35,729 bases of DNA from Micromonospora phytophila (GCF_023656545.1 NZ_JAMOKF010000022.1:1-35729); one strand, 5' to 3'. Positions 16,745-25,591 are shown, numbered from the stretch's first letter. The notes: a model not told the origin generated them from the sequence alone. Translations and numbers: made by a program.

Positions 16745-17158
16745 TCAGCCGAACATCTCGTCCAGGAAGCTCTTCTGCTTCTTGCGCTTGTAGTGGCCGT
16801 GGTAGCCGTGGTGCTGCTGCTGCTGCTGCCCGTGCCCGTACGCGGGGGCCGGCGGGTAGCCGTGGGCCGGCGGCGGCGGCGGGACGGCGCCGTAGCCCGG
16901 CTGGTGGGGGGCGGGTGCGGGCGGCGGGGGCGGCGGCGGGTAGCCGCCCTGCTGGGCCGGGTAGCCGCCCTGCTGGGCGGGCTGGGCCGGGGGCACCGCG
17001 CCCTGCTGGCGGTTCCAGTTGGCCTCCGCCTCGAACAGTTTCTCCAGTTCACCGCGGTCGAGGAAGATTCCCCGGCACTCCCCGCACTGGTCGATGACGA
17101 CGCCGCTGCGCTCGTACTGGCGCATTTCTCCGTGGCACTTGGGACAGGTGAGGCTCAT
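16745..17158 (-). CDS. TFIIB-type zinc-ribbon protein with Pro/Gly/Tyr/Gln-rich tail
   Basis: A 137-residue protein. The N-terminal 45 residues form a zinc ribbon of the zf-TFIIB type: CPKCHGEM, then CGECRGIFLDRGELEKL. The remainder is low complexity, rich in PPPPPP, QQGGYP repeats and a poly-Gln/His stretch, and ends in a basic KRKKQKSFLDEMFG segment. This architecture is common in actinobacteria and has no assigned function; binding of nucleic acid or protein is only a guess. ATG at 17158 is chosen; a GTG immediately before it at 17161 is equally possible. It lies 22 nt after the phosphoribosyltransferase frame on the same strand, so they may be cotranscribed. Confidence 0.85.
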   Translation of the reverse strand: MSLTCPKCHGEMRQYERSGVVIDQCGECRGIFLDRGELEKLFEAEANWNRQQGAVPPAQPAQQGGYPAQQGGYPPPPPPPAPAPHQPGYGAVPPPPPAHGYPPAPAYGHGQQQQQHHGYHGHYKRKKQKSFLDEMFG

Positions 17159-17180
17159 CACCCGACGGTACCCGGTCGGC

Positions 17181-19124
17181 TCACGCCGTCGCGGTCAGCG
17201 CCTGCGTCACCTCGTCGTCGGATACCTCGTGGAAGTCGTCGTAGTAGGCGCTCACCGCCATGAACTCCGGCGGGTGCTGCGCGCAGATCACCTGGTCGGC
17301 CTCGGCGGCGAGCATCTCGTACGCGTCCTGGGAGCCGACCGGCACGGCGACGACGACGCGGCGGGCGCCGAGGTGGCGGGCGACCTGGACGGCGGCGCGG
17401 GCGGTGGCGCCGGTCGCGAGCCCGTCGTCGACGATCACGGCGGTGCGCCCGGCCAGGTCCAGCGGTGGTCGGCCGGCCCGGTAGAGCCGTTCGCGCCGTT
17501 CCAGCTCGGCCTGCTCGCGGCGGTTGACCTCGGCGATGTCGTCGGGGCTGAGCCGGCTGGCCACCACGTCGTTGAGCACCTGCACCCCGCCCGGCCCGAG
17601 CGCGCCGAAGGCCACCTCGCGGGCGAACGGCATGCCGAGCTTGCGCACCACCAGTACGTCCAGCGGCGCGCCGAGGCGTTCGGCGACCACGCGGGCCACC
17701 GGTACGCCGCCGCGTACCAGGCCGAGCACGATGACGTCCGGTTCGCCGATCAGGGCGGTGAGCCGGTCCGCGAGCGTCCGACCCGCCTCTTCCCGGTCGC
17801 GGTAGGTGGTCATGTCCTCAGGTCTACGCCGTGTCGCGGCTCTCTGCCCGGCAGTTCGCGGAACCGGGTCGTGCAGGGCGGGCGCCCAGACCAGGAGGGC
17901 GAGCGGGTAGAGGAGGTAACCGAACCGGGTGGAGGGCATCAACAGGATCGCGGCGAGCAGCCCGTACCCGCAGATCAGCGCGGCGGCGACGGCGGTGCGG
18001 GGCGGGCGGCGGGCGAGCCGGACGGCGATGGCCAGCCCGGCCGCGACCAGCAGCGCGGCGGCGACCGCCCGGCCGGCCGGCAGCGCGGTGGCGATGAGGT
18101 GCCCGGGAAACGGCGACTGCGCGGGGCTCGTCACCAGGCCGTGGCCGAGCGGGAAGCGGAGCACGTTCTCGACGAGGGCGTCGGAGTCGACGAGCAGGAC
18201 CGGGAGCAGGGCGGCGACCGGCAGCCCGACGGCCCCGGCACCGACCCGCAGGCCGGCCCGTCGGGTGGCCCCCCAGATGATCAGCACGAGGGCGACCGGC
18301 CAGGCGAAGAGCTTCAACGCCCCGGCCAGCCCGACGGCGATGCCGGCGCGGCCCGGCCGTCCGGCGGCGGCGAGGGCCAGCGCGAGCAGGCAGAGCGCGA
18401 GTACGGGCAGGTCGTCGCCGCCGGTGGCCAGGGTGAGCGCGCAGACCGGCAGCACGGTGGCGGCCTGCACCCCCCGCAGCGCGGCGCCGGTCCGGTCCGG
18501 GCCACCGGCCCCGGCCCGCCGGGTCAGCGTGCGGACGGCCAGGGCGAGGGCCAGCGCGGTGCCGACCGCGAACCAGACCCGGGCGTCGGTCCACCAGGCG
18601 TCCGCCGCCGCCCTGGGCAGCCCGAACAGCGCCATACCCGGCTGGTACGGGGTGTAACCGAGCAGTTGCTCGGCCGGCGGCAGGGCGGCGATCGCGTCGT
18701 GCCCGAGGTACGGCGTGCCGGTGTCGAGCAGCCGCCGCCCGGACTCCTCGACGACCAGCACCTCCTCCTGCGCCCGGTCGGTACGCCCACCGGCCCGCTC
18801 GACGCTCTGCGACACGAGCGGCAGCAGTGCGGTGTTGAGCCAGGCGAACCCGGTGACCGCCCAGCGCGCCGGCGGGCCGGTCAGCGGGGAGCCGGGGTCG
18901 CGCCGGCGCAGCAGGAGTTGACCGGCGGCGGCGAGGGCGGCGAGGAGGTAGCCGACGGCGGCGACGCCTCCCCAGGCCCGGTGCGGCGCCAGGGTGGAGG
19001 TGACGGCGGTGATCGCGGCGAACGCGGCCGACGCGGCGTAGAGGCCGAGGTCGAGGGCGAGACCGCCGGCGGCGGAGTCGAGGGCCCGCCAGCCGCGGCG
19101 GCGGGCGGTCGGGGCGGCGGTCAC
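17181..19124 (-). CDS. GT87-like membrane domain fused in frame to a phosphoribosyltransferase domain
   Basis: One open frame of 647 residues. Residues 1 to about 435 are a polytopic GT87/DUF2029-like membrane protein (external loop with DTGTPYLGHDAIAALPP, then GLAGALKLFAWPVALVLI). From MTTYRDREEAGRTLADRL (ATG at 17813) the last 210 residues are a complete PRTase domain: LVRGGVPVARVVAERLGAPL, VRKLGMPF and the PRPP loop VIVDDGLATGATARAAV. The PRTase part has normal standalone length. Just before its ATG the alternative frame has a TAG (17824-17826), so a one-base shift in the upstream part would give two normal, closely spaced genes. The GTG at 19124 was chosen as the start; the frame extends to 19223. 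Either a true fusion or two genes. Confidence 0.75.
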   Translation of the reverse strand: MTAAPTARRRGWRALDSAAGGLALDLGLYAASAAFAAITAVTSTLAPHRAWGGVAAVGYLLAALAAAGQLLLRRRDPGSPLTGPPARWAVTGFAWLNTALLPLVSQSVERAGGRTDRAQEEVLVVEESGRRLLDTGTPYLGHDAIAALPPAEQLLGYTPYQPGMALFGLPRAAADAWWTDARVWFAVGTALALALAVRTLTRRAGAGGPDRTGAALRGVQAATVLPVCALTLATGGDDLPVLALCLLALALAAAGRPGRAGIAVGLAGALKLFAWPVALVLIIWGATRRAGLRVGAGAVGLPVAALLPVLLVDSDALVENVLRFPLGHGLVTSPAQSPFPGHLIATALPAGRAVAAALLVAAGLAIAVRLARRPPRTAVAAALICGYGLLAAILLMPSTRFGYLLYPLALLVWAPALHDPVPRTAGQRAATRRRPEDMTTYRDREEAGRTLADRLTALIGEPDVIVLGLVRGGVPVARVVAERLGAPLDVLVVRKLGMPFAREVAFGALGPGGVQVLNDVVASRLSPDDIAEVNRREQAELERRERLYRAGRPPLDLAGRTAVIVDDGLATGATARAAVQVARHLGARRVVVAVPVGSQDAYEMLAAEADQVICAQHPPEFMAVSAYYDDFHEVSDDEVTQALTATA

Positions 19125-19265
19125 GCGCGCCAGTCTGGCAGACGGCGGGAGACCCGGCCGCCGCCCGTGCGCGTGATCCAATCGGGGCGTCGGGATCCGG
19201 GAGCGGCCGGCCGGGGACGCCACGGCCGGCGGTGTCCCGAGGCGGTCACTGCCGCCGGGGCGTCC

Positions 19266-21779
19266 TCAGGCGGGCAGGTGGCGGTCGGTGCGACCGCGTC
19301 CGCCCTGTCGGCGGCCTGGGGCGAGCCGGATCACCGCGCCGGCGTCGTGCAGCGGCGGGGCGAGGACACCGGGGCTGCCGCCGGAGCCGCGCCTGAGCGT
19401 CGCGAGCAGCGTGCCGGCGGGCATCGGCCGGGCGAAGAGGTGCCCCTGGCCGGCGGCGCAGCCCAGCTCCCAGAGCGCGCGGCGCTGCGGCTCGCTCTCC
19501 ACCCCCTCGGCCACCACCGCGAGGTTCAGGCTGCGGCCCAGGTCGAGGGTGGAGCGGATGACGGCGGCGGCCTCGGCGGAACTCTCCATCGCCGTCACGA
19601 AGCTGCGGTCGATCTTCAGCTCGTGCACCGGGATCCGGGAGAGCAGCGACAGGGACGAGTAGCCGGTGCCGAAGTCGTCCAACGCCAACCGGACCCCCTC
19701 GTCCCGCAACCGGCTGAGCACCCGGTCGACCACGTCGAGCTGGCTGAGCGTCAGCGTCTCGGTCAGCTCCAGCACCAGCCGGTCGGGAGGCAGGTCGTGG
19801 GCCCGCAGCCGGGCCAGCACCGAGCCGGGGAATCGGGCGTCGAGGAGGCTGCGCGGTGACACGTTGACCGCCACCGGCACGTCGAAGCCGGCGTCGCGCC
19901 AGCCGCTCGCCGCGATCAGCGCCTGGTCGAGGATCGCCTCGGCGAAGGCCGGGAGGAGGCCCGAGCGCTCCACCGCCTCCAGGAAGCGCAGCGGGTCGAT
20001 CATCCCGTGGGTCGGGTGGTGCCAGCGGGCCAGCGCCTCGGCGCCGGTCACCGCGCCGGTGCCCAGGTCGACGATGGGCTGGAAGTTGACCGTGAACTCG
20101 TGGTCGGCGACGGCGCGGGGCAGGTCGCCGCCGAGGGCCAGCCGGCCCAGGTCGGCGGTGTCCCGGGTCGGGGCGTATGTGGAGATCCGCTGCCCGGCCC
20201 GCTTGGCCTGGTACATCGCCACGTCCGCGCGGCGCAGCAGCTCCGCCACGCCTCCGGTGGCCGGGGCGGCGGCGATCCCGCCGCTCGCCTCGACGCTGAT
20301 CCGCATGCCGTCGAGGTCGAACGGCTCGTGCAGCGCGGCGAGCAGGGTCTCGGCGCGGTGCGCGGCCACCGCCGGGGCCGGCAGGCCCCGCAGGAGCACG
20401 GCGAACTCGTCGCCGCCCAACCGGGCCACCAGGTCGCTGTCCTGTGCGGCGCTCCGCAGCCGGGCGGCGACCTGCACCAGGACCTGGTCCCCGGCGGCGT
20501 GCCCGAGGGTGTCGTTGACCTCCTTGAAGTGGTTGAGGTCGATCAGCACCAGCGCGGTCACCCCGTCGGCGTGCCTCGTGCTGAGCTGCTCGGTGCCCTG
20601 GTCGAGCAGGTGCCGCCGGTTGGCCAGCCCGGTCAGCGCGTCGTGCGTGGCGGCGTAGGCGTGCTCGTCGGCGACCCGGGCCAGCTCGGCGTACGCCTGC
20701 GCGTTGCGCACTGCCGTGCAGAGCGCCGAGGCGAAGGTACGCAGCGTGTACCGCTCCCGCTCGGAGAGCTGCACCGGCCCACGGAACCGCAGCCGCAGCA
20801 CGCCCACGTCGACCGCCCGGTCGTGCCCCTCCAGCGCGGCCGGGACCACCGTGCCGGCCACGGTGGTCGGCTCGCCGGCGGGCCCGTCGTAGGTGATGGT
20901 GCCGGCGCCGCCGCGGACGGTGCGGCCGCCCTCGCGCAGCTCGATCTCGATCTCGTCGGCGGAGAAGAGCTCGGCGGCCTGGGTGACAGCGGTGGTGAGG
21001 ACCTTGTCCAGGTCGACCACGTTGAGCGCGTCGGTGGTGCGCGCGAGCCGCTGCCACGCCTGCTGCTCGGTCCGACCCCGAACCCGGGAGGAGTGCAGGA
21101 GGTGAAGGCTGAGCACGAGCGGAGGCACGGTGAGGAGGAGGCGGCTGTCGATTCTGAGGATGAGGACCGTTCCGATGATGACCAGGAGACGGGCGAGTGC
21201 CCCCGCCAGCCGAAGACCCAGGTCCTCCCGGAACAGCGCGCCGAGCCGCGTCCCGGTGGCCATCGCGATGACCGGCAGGGTGATCAGCTCATCCACCACC
21301 ACCGCCGCCACGTACGCGATCGCGAGGGGACCGACGACACCGGATGATCCGGCCTCACCCACCTGCCAGCCGGTGGCATTCAGGACGAGTCCCGCCGCCG
21401 TCGCCACGATCATGTTCTTGCCGACGCCGAACGCCGCTCTGAGCGGAACCACCCGCGTCAGGGCCGTGGCGATCGCGACGCCGACCCCGGTGGCCAGGAC
21501 CACCATCGACATCGGTGCCACCGCTAGACCGATCATGACGGCCGTCTCGGTCCAGGCGATGTTGTGGTGGGTCGCCCGGATCCGGACCCGAACCGTCACC
21601 CTGAAGCCGACCGCAACCAGCGAGACGAGCGCCAACCAGAGCAGGGCCGCGTCTCTCGCGCCGAGGTGCGGAAGGTGGGCCGCGGAGACACTTCCGGCAA
21701 CCGCGGCCAGAAAGACGACGAGACCGATTAGCGGCAGTAGCCGCCGATCGGTCCCAGTCTGTCGGTCTCGTGGAGCCAC
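19266..21779 (-). CDS. Membrane-anchored GGDEF-EAL cyclic-di-GMP turnover protein
   Basis: The 837-residue protein probably makes and/or degrades c-di-GMP at the membrane. Residues 1 to about 225 hold six or seven hydrophobic segments forming a MASE-like sensor region. A soluble GAF-like stretch covers about 230-380. The GGDEF domain (about 385-545) has RLGGDEFAVL at about 450, so cyclase activity is plausible; the I-site RxxD before it reads QDSD, without the Arg. The EAL domain (about 560-800) has AEALARW, VNVSPRSLL, LELTETL, LALDDFGTGYSSL, KIDRSFV and VAEGVES, a complete catalytic set. The GTG at 21779 follows GAGGA at suitable distance. It is divergent from the AfsR-like gene across a 495-bp gap. 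Confidence 0.93.
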   Translation of the reverse strand: MAPRDRQTGTDRRLLPLIGLVVFLAAVAGSVSAAHLPHLGARDAALLWLALVSLVAVGFRVTVRVRIRATHHNIAWTETAVMIGLAVAPMSMVVLATGVGVAIATALTRVVPLRAAFGVGKNMIVATAAGLVLNATGWQVGEAGSSGVVGPLAIAYVAAVVVDELITLPVIAMATGTRLGALFREDLGLRLAGALARLLVIIGTVLILRIDSRLLLTVPPLVLSLHLLHSSRVRGRTEQQAWQRLARTTDALNVVDLDKVLTTAVTQAAELFSADEIEIELREGGRTVRGGAGTITYDGPAGEPTTVAGTVVPAALEGHDRAVDVGVLRLRFRGPVQLSERERYTLRTFASALCTAVRNAQAYAELARVADEHAYAATHDALTGLANRRHLLDQGTEQLSTRHADGVTALVLIDLNHFKEVNDTLGHAAGDQVLVQVAARLRSAAQDSDLVARLGGDEFAVLLRGLPAPAVAAHRAETLLAALHEPFDLDGMRISVEASGGIAAAPATGGVAELLRRADVAMYQAKRAGQRISTYAPTRDTADLGRLALGGDLPRAVADHEFTVNFQPIVDLGTGAVTGAEALARWHHPTHGMIDPLRFLEAVERSGLLPAFAEAILDQALIAASGWRDAGFDVPVAVNVSPRSLLDARFPGSVLARLRAHDLPPDRLVLELTETLTLSQLDVVDRVLSRLRDEGVRLALDDFGTGYSSLSLLSRIPVHELKIDRSFVTAMESSAEAAAVIRSTLDLGRSLNLAVVAEGVESEPQRRALWELGCAAGQGHLFARPMPAGTLLATLRRGSGGSPGVLAPPLHDAGAVIRLAPGRRQGGRGRTDRHLPA

Positions 21780-22274
21780 CCGTCGTCCTCATGTAGTCAC
21801 CGGGCTGCGCTCCGCAAGGGTACTTCGATTGCTCTTCTCACAGAAGGTGGCTCAGGTCCATTCGTGCGACTTCATTGTGACCCCCAGCTGATAGCGGTAA
21901 CTGCTTTCGTTGGGCCAGAGCCTAGGGGGGATTGCCGCTGGTTTGGAACGATAAATGTCCCTATGCGCAATATGAGCCAATACGACGATGGTTTGTCACG
22001 TTGCGTCCGCTGATCCTGACGGACCGCGCAGGCGATTTCGCAATGCACCCGTCCGGTCGCTCTCCGCTACGTCGCCGCGCACACATGAATAAGTCTGACA
22101 ACCGCAGCGGGTCGAACCCATCAACGGTTCGGTCCGTGTGATGGACGCTTTCGGTCCTCGGATTCCAAACCTGACGGATCCACTGTCGCATCGGGCGACC
22201 GCCTCCCTTCTGCCGGCGGCTAGGCTGCACGCAGTGATCAGCTGAATACCCGCACGGTCAAGCAGAGGAACTGG
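21780..22274. other. AT-richer gene-free regulatory region between divergent signalling genes
   Basis: This 495-bp stretch is noticeably less GC-rich than its surroundings. A minus-strand TACCCT (21817-21822) could be the -10 of the GGDEF-EAL gene, with a leader of about 30 nt. A plus-strand TAGGCT (22221-22226) lies before the AfsR-like gene. A 69-codon TTG-initiated frame at 21932-22141 shows no coding character or ribosome-binding site and is not called. Confidence 0.5.
22221..22245 (+). promoter_or_regulatory. TAGGCT promoter of the AfsR-like gene with a possible leaderless 3-codon ORF
   Basis: TAGGCT at 22221-22226 is followed by 7 nt and then GTG ATC AGC TGA at 22234-22245. The spacing is the same as for the leaderless genes in this window. 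The transcript would start on the GTG of a three-codon ORF, and the regulator start at 22275 would then lie 41 nt into the mRNA. Confidence 0.45.
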
Positions 22275-25200
22275 GTGGAGATTCGCGTCCTCGGCGGTCT
22301 GGTGGTGCAACTTGCCTCAGGCACACTGCATCTGGGTACGCCGAAGCAGCGCACTGTTCTGGCCCTGCTGGCCACGCAGTCCCGGCAGCTCGTGACGGTC
22401 GAGCAGCTCGTCGATGAGCTGTGGCCGGAGAAGCCCCCGCCGTCCGCCGTACCGAACGTCCGCACCTATGCCGCCAACCTTCGCCGGACCTTCGAGGCGG
22501 ACGAGGCGGGTCGCGGCATGCTGGTCCGGCAACGTGACGGCTACCGTCTCGACCTGGAACCGGATCGGGTGGACGTCAACCGCTTCACAGCCGAGTGCGG
22601 CGAAGCCCGAGACCTGCTGCGGGCGGGCGATCCGGGGAGAGCGGCGAATCTGTTCGTCCGGGCGGTGGCACGGTGGCGCGGACCCATGCTCGCCGGGGTA
22701 TCGCTGGGACCGTTCCTGTCCGCCCGCGTCGCGGCCGCCACGGAGGAGCGGCTGCTCGCCACGGAACTGCTCGCCGAGGCGCAGATCCGGCTGCGGCAGC
22801 ACGATCGGGCGGTGCCGCTGCTCCGAGAATTCCTGGGCGTTCACCCGCTCCGCGAGCCGGCACACCTTCTCCTGATGCGAGCGCTGTACCAGCGTGGTGA
22901 TCACGCAGGGGCTGTCGCGGCCTACCATGCGGCGCGCGCAGTGCTGCTCGAGCAACTCGGCATCGAACCAGGGGCCGAACTTCAGCGACTGCACGACGCG
23001 ATCCTCCGGAGAGACCCGGCAGGCGCACCCGAACCACCCTTCCCGATCACCGGGACGCAGCCTCCGGCCAGGACGCGGTCTCCGGTGCACCAGGACCGGC
23101 CGGTGGAACCCGGCAGCTGGCTACCGAGGGCCGTGCCGGACTTCGTCGGCCGGACGGAAACCATCGCCCGCCTGACGGCCGAGACCCGGCGGATCGAGGA
23201 TCACGCGTCAGTCGTGCACGTCATCGACGGCATGGCCGGCAGCGGCAAGACGACCCTCGCGGTGCAACTCGCCCGCCGAGAGTTCCTCCGCTACCCGGAC
23301 GCCCAGCTCTTCATCGATCTGCGTGGGCACGGTGACCGGCAGCCCGTGGAGGCGGCGGCGGCGCTGGCCACTCTCCTGCGCCAACTCGGAGTGCCCGGCG
23401 GGCGGATCCCGGCGGAACTCGAACGCCGGATCGAACTCTGGCGACGAGAACTGGCTGGTCGGCGCAGCGTCGTCGTCCTCGACAACGCCGCCAGTGCCGA
23501 GCAGGTCCTTCCGCTGCTCCCGGTGGTTCCGGGGACGGTCATGATCGTGACCTCCCGCCGGCGACTTCCCGGGCTGGACATCGGGCCACCGGAGTCGTTG
23601 CCGCTGATGACAACCGCGGAGGGGATCGCACTGCTGGCCTCGGCGGCCGGGGCGGAGCGGGTGGCGGCGGAGCCCGCCGCGGCCGCCGCGGTGGTGGACC
23701 GGTGCGGACACCTCCCACTGGCGATCAGGCTCGCCGGATCACGACTGGCTCACCGACCCGGTTGGCGGGTGGCGGACCTTGCCGACCTGCTGGCCGAGGG
23801 CGCCGGTGGCATCAGCCAACTCGCCCTGCGGGACCGCACGGTGGCTGGCGCATTCGCCACTTCCTATGAACCGCTGGACGAATCCACAAAACGGCTCTTC
23901 CGGCGACTGTCCATTCACCCCGGGGCCAATTTCAGTGTGCCAATGGTCGCGGCGCTGGGTCGACTTCCGCTGCCGGCGGCGGCTGCGGCATTGGACGAGT
24001 TGGTTGACGGACACCTGATCGAGGAGGTGAGCACCGGACAATACCGCATGCACGACCTGATCCGTCAGTATGCGACCGAGCTGTCATCGCGCAGCGATCC
24101 GCCCGCCGACCGGGATTCGTCCCGGGCGGAGCTGCTCGACTTCGTCCTCCATTCCTCACTCCTCGCCGCTGAAGTGCTGGAACCGGGCTTCATCCGTACG
24201 CACATGGCCGTCGGGGCACCCCGGCGACCGGATCTCGTCGAAGCGCTCGGCCCCCCGAAAATAGAGTGGCTCGAAAACGGACGGCCGGACCTCGTCGCCA
24301 TGGTCGTCTGCGCCCGGGAGAACGGGCACCACGAGTACGCGTGGCGCCTGGCCAGGGTCCTGTGGCGGTTCTGCTACATCCGCGCGTACTTCGACGACAT
24401 CATCCTCACCCACCGGCAGGGACTGGCTGCCGCGCTGGCTGTCGGCGACGAGGGCGGGACCGCCGTCATGAACAACTATCTCGCCTCCGCCTACGTGCGG
24501 ACGGGCGACTACCGGGGTGCCCTGAAGCATCTGACCGCTGCTGTCGCGATCTGCGAGCGGCGGGGAGACCGGGCGAACCTCTTCAGGTACCGCGCGAACC
24601 TTGTCGTCGTGTACTGGCTCCGGGGTGACCTGCGGAAGGCGGTGGCGGTCGGCATGGAGTGCCTGCGGGACCCCAGGGGCTACGGCCCGGACGACGTTCC
24701 TGTCGGCCTGCCGAACCTGGGGCTGGCCCTGGCGACGCTCGGGCAGCACGAGGAGGCGTTGCGGATGCATCGCATGCACCTCTACTGGGCCCGCACGCAC
24801 CACAACTACTTCCACATCCTCAACGCGTTGAGTCACATCGGCTCGGTCAAGGCCCGCATGGGTCGGTACCCCGAAGCCGTCCGGGCGTTGCGGGCGGCGT
24901 TGGCCCTACGGGACCGCACCGGCCATCGCTACGCCGAGCCTGAGGCTCAGAACGATCTCGGCATCGCACTGCGCGGCCTGGGGCGTACCGACGACGCCGT
25001 CCGTCAGCACGAACTGGCTCGGAAACTGGCCGTCGACATCGGCGAGCGGCATGTCGAGGCGGCCGCGCTCAACGACCTGGGACTGACTCTCGCCGCGTCG
25101 GGGGCACGCGAGCGGTCCGCACAGATGCACGAGACCGCACTCCGGCTGGCGACCAGGATCGCCCACCCGTACGAGCAGGGGCGGGCGCTGGCCGGGCTGG

Positions 25201-25370
25201 CCGAGTACCACGCGCCCACCGACCTCGCCGAGGCGCGACGGCACTGGGAGCGGGCGTTGGCGATCTTCCGCCGGATGGGCGTGCCGGAGCGGTTCGACGT
25301 GCAGCGTCGCCTCGCGGAGACGGCGGAGACCGTCCTCCGGGCGGCCGCAGGACCCCGGGAAGCCGGCTGA
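22275..25370 (+). CDS. AfsR/SARP-like transcriptional regulator (BTAD, NB-ARC and TPR domains)
   Basis: A 1031-residue regulator with the domain order of Streptomyces AfsR. Residues 1-95 form an OmpR-type winged helix (EIRVLGGLVV, QLVDELWPEKPPPSAVPNVR). A bacterial transcriptional activation domain follows to about 245 (LLREFLGVHPLREPAHLLLM, YHAARAVLLEQLGIEPG). The NB-ARC ATPase spans about 285-550, with Walker A GMAGSGKTTL near 320, Walker B VVVLDNAA near 398 and CGHLPLAIRLAG near 478. Tetratricopeptide repeats fill about 700-1000 (repeated ALNDLGLTLAASG-type helices). The GTG at 22275 has AGAGGA 5 nt upstream. Such proteins usually activate secondary metabolism or stress genes; the target here is unknown. 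The adjacent downstream genes are for molybdenum cofactor. Confidence 0.9.
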   Translation: MEIRVLGGLVVQLASGTLHLGTPKQRTVLALLATQSRQLVTVEQLVDELWPEKPPPSAVPNVRTYAANLRRTFEADEAGRGMLVRQRDGYRLDLEPDRVDVNRFTAECGEARDLLRAGDPGRAANLFVRAVARWRGPMLAGVSLGPFLSARVAAATEERLLATELLAEAQIRLRQHDRAVPLLREFLGVHPLREPAHLLLMRALYQRGDHAGAVAAYHAARAVLLEQLGIEPGAELQRLHDAILRRDPAGAPEPPFPITGTQPPARTRSPVHQDRPVEPGSWLPRAVPDFVGRTETIARLTAETRRIEDHASVVHVIDGMAGSGKTTLAVQLARREFLRYPDAQLFIDLRGHGDRQPVEAAAALATLLRQLGVPGGRIPAELERRIELWRRELAGRRSVVVLDNAASAEQVLPLLPVVPGTVMIVTSRRRLPGLDIGPPESLPLMTTAEGIALLASAAGAERVAAEPAAAAAVVDRCGHLPLAIRLAGSRLAHRPGWRVADLADLLAEGAGGISQLALRDRTVAGAFATSYEPLDESTKRLFRRLSIHPGANFSVPMVAALGRLPLPAAAAALDELVDGHLIEEVSTGQYRMHDLIRQYATELSSRSDPPADRDSSRAELLDFVLHSSLLAAEVLEPGFIRTHMAVGAPRRPDLVEALGPPKIEWLENGRPDLVAMVVCARENGHHEYAWRLARVLWRFCYIRAYFDDIILTHRQGLAAALAVGDEGGTAVMNNYLASAYVRTGDYRGALKHLTAAVAICERRGDRANLFRYRANLVVVYWLRGDLRKAVAVGMECLRDPRGYGPDDVPVGLPNLGLALATLGQHEEALRMHRMHLYWARTHHNYFHILNALSHIGSVKARMGRYPEAVRALRAALALRDRTGHRYAEPEAQNDLGIALRGLGRTDDAVRQHELARKLAVDIGERHVEAAALNDLGLTLAASGARERSAQMHETALRLATRIAHPYEQGRALAGLAEYHAPTDLAEARRHWERALAIFRRMGVPERFDVQRRLAETAETVLRAAAGPREAG

Positions 25371-25376
25371 GCGGCG

Positions 25377-25410
25377 CTTATCGGGTTCTTATCGTCGCGC
25401 CCGTTAGCGT
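25377..25410 (+). promoter_or_regulatory. Candidate SARP-type heptamer direct repeats with a TAGCGT -10 box
   Basis: CTTATCG occurs at 25377-25383 and 25388-25394, an exact heptamer repeat with an 11-bp period. TAGCGT (25405-25410) follows 10 bp later. SARP regulators typically bind heptamer direct repeats with 11-bp spacing close to the -10. The site begins just after the AfsR-like gene ends and points towards moaC. Confidence 0.35.
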
Positions 25411-25411
25411 C

Positions 25412-25591
25412 CTGTCCGTTCGACGGACGGGGGAGGTTCTGCCTCGGGGCAGGACCGCGTCGTCGAGACGCTCGCCGTCAAGGTCCCCCCCAGCGACTTC
25501 GGCGGCGGGTAAGTGAGGAAGGAGCGGCGTGCGGTTACCCGACGGGTCGATTGCACCCCGACCCGGAAGGGGAGCCGGCGCCGCTCCTTCC
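25412..25591 (+). ncRNA. Possible structured leader RNA upstream of moaC (class unknown)
   Basis: This stretch of the 295-bp gap between the regulator and moaC has ordered pairings. Helix P1 pairs 25429-25434 with 25484-25489 and encloses two hairpins that abut each other: 25435-25443 with 25448-25456 (9 bp, one wobble) and 25457-25461 with 25467-25471. A second unit pairs 25517-25529 with 25579-25591 (13 bp, perfect) and contains 25543-25549 with 25559-25565. A small hairpin lies at 25412-25430. I do not recognise a known riboswitch consensus. High GC makes chance pairing common, so this is a candidate only. Confidence 0.35.

Noticed and set aside
17019..19859. 946-codon open frame antisense to the GT87-PRTase and GGDEF-EAL genes
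   Set aside because: It spans several well-supported minus-strand genes, has no recognisable domain and biased Gly/Arg/Gln composition.
21932..22141. 69-codon TTG-initiated ORF in the gap before the AfsR-like gene
   Set aside because: No ribosome-binding site, no third-position GC bias, no similarity to a known family.
25412..25591. A known riboswitch (Moco, TPP, ydaO or c-di-GMP class)
   Set aside because: I looked for the conserved motifs of these classes and did not find them; kept only as an unknown structured candidate.
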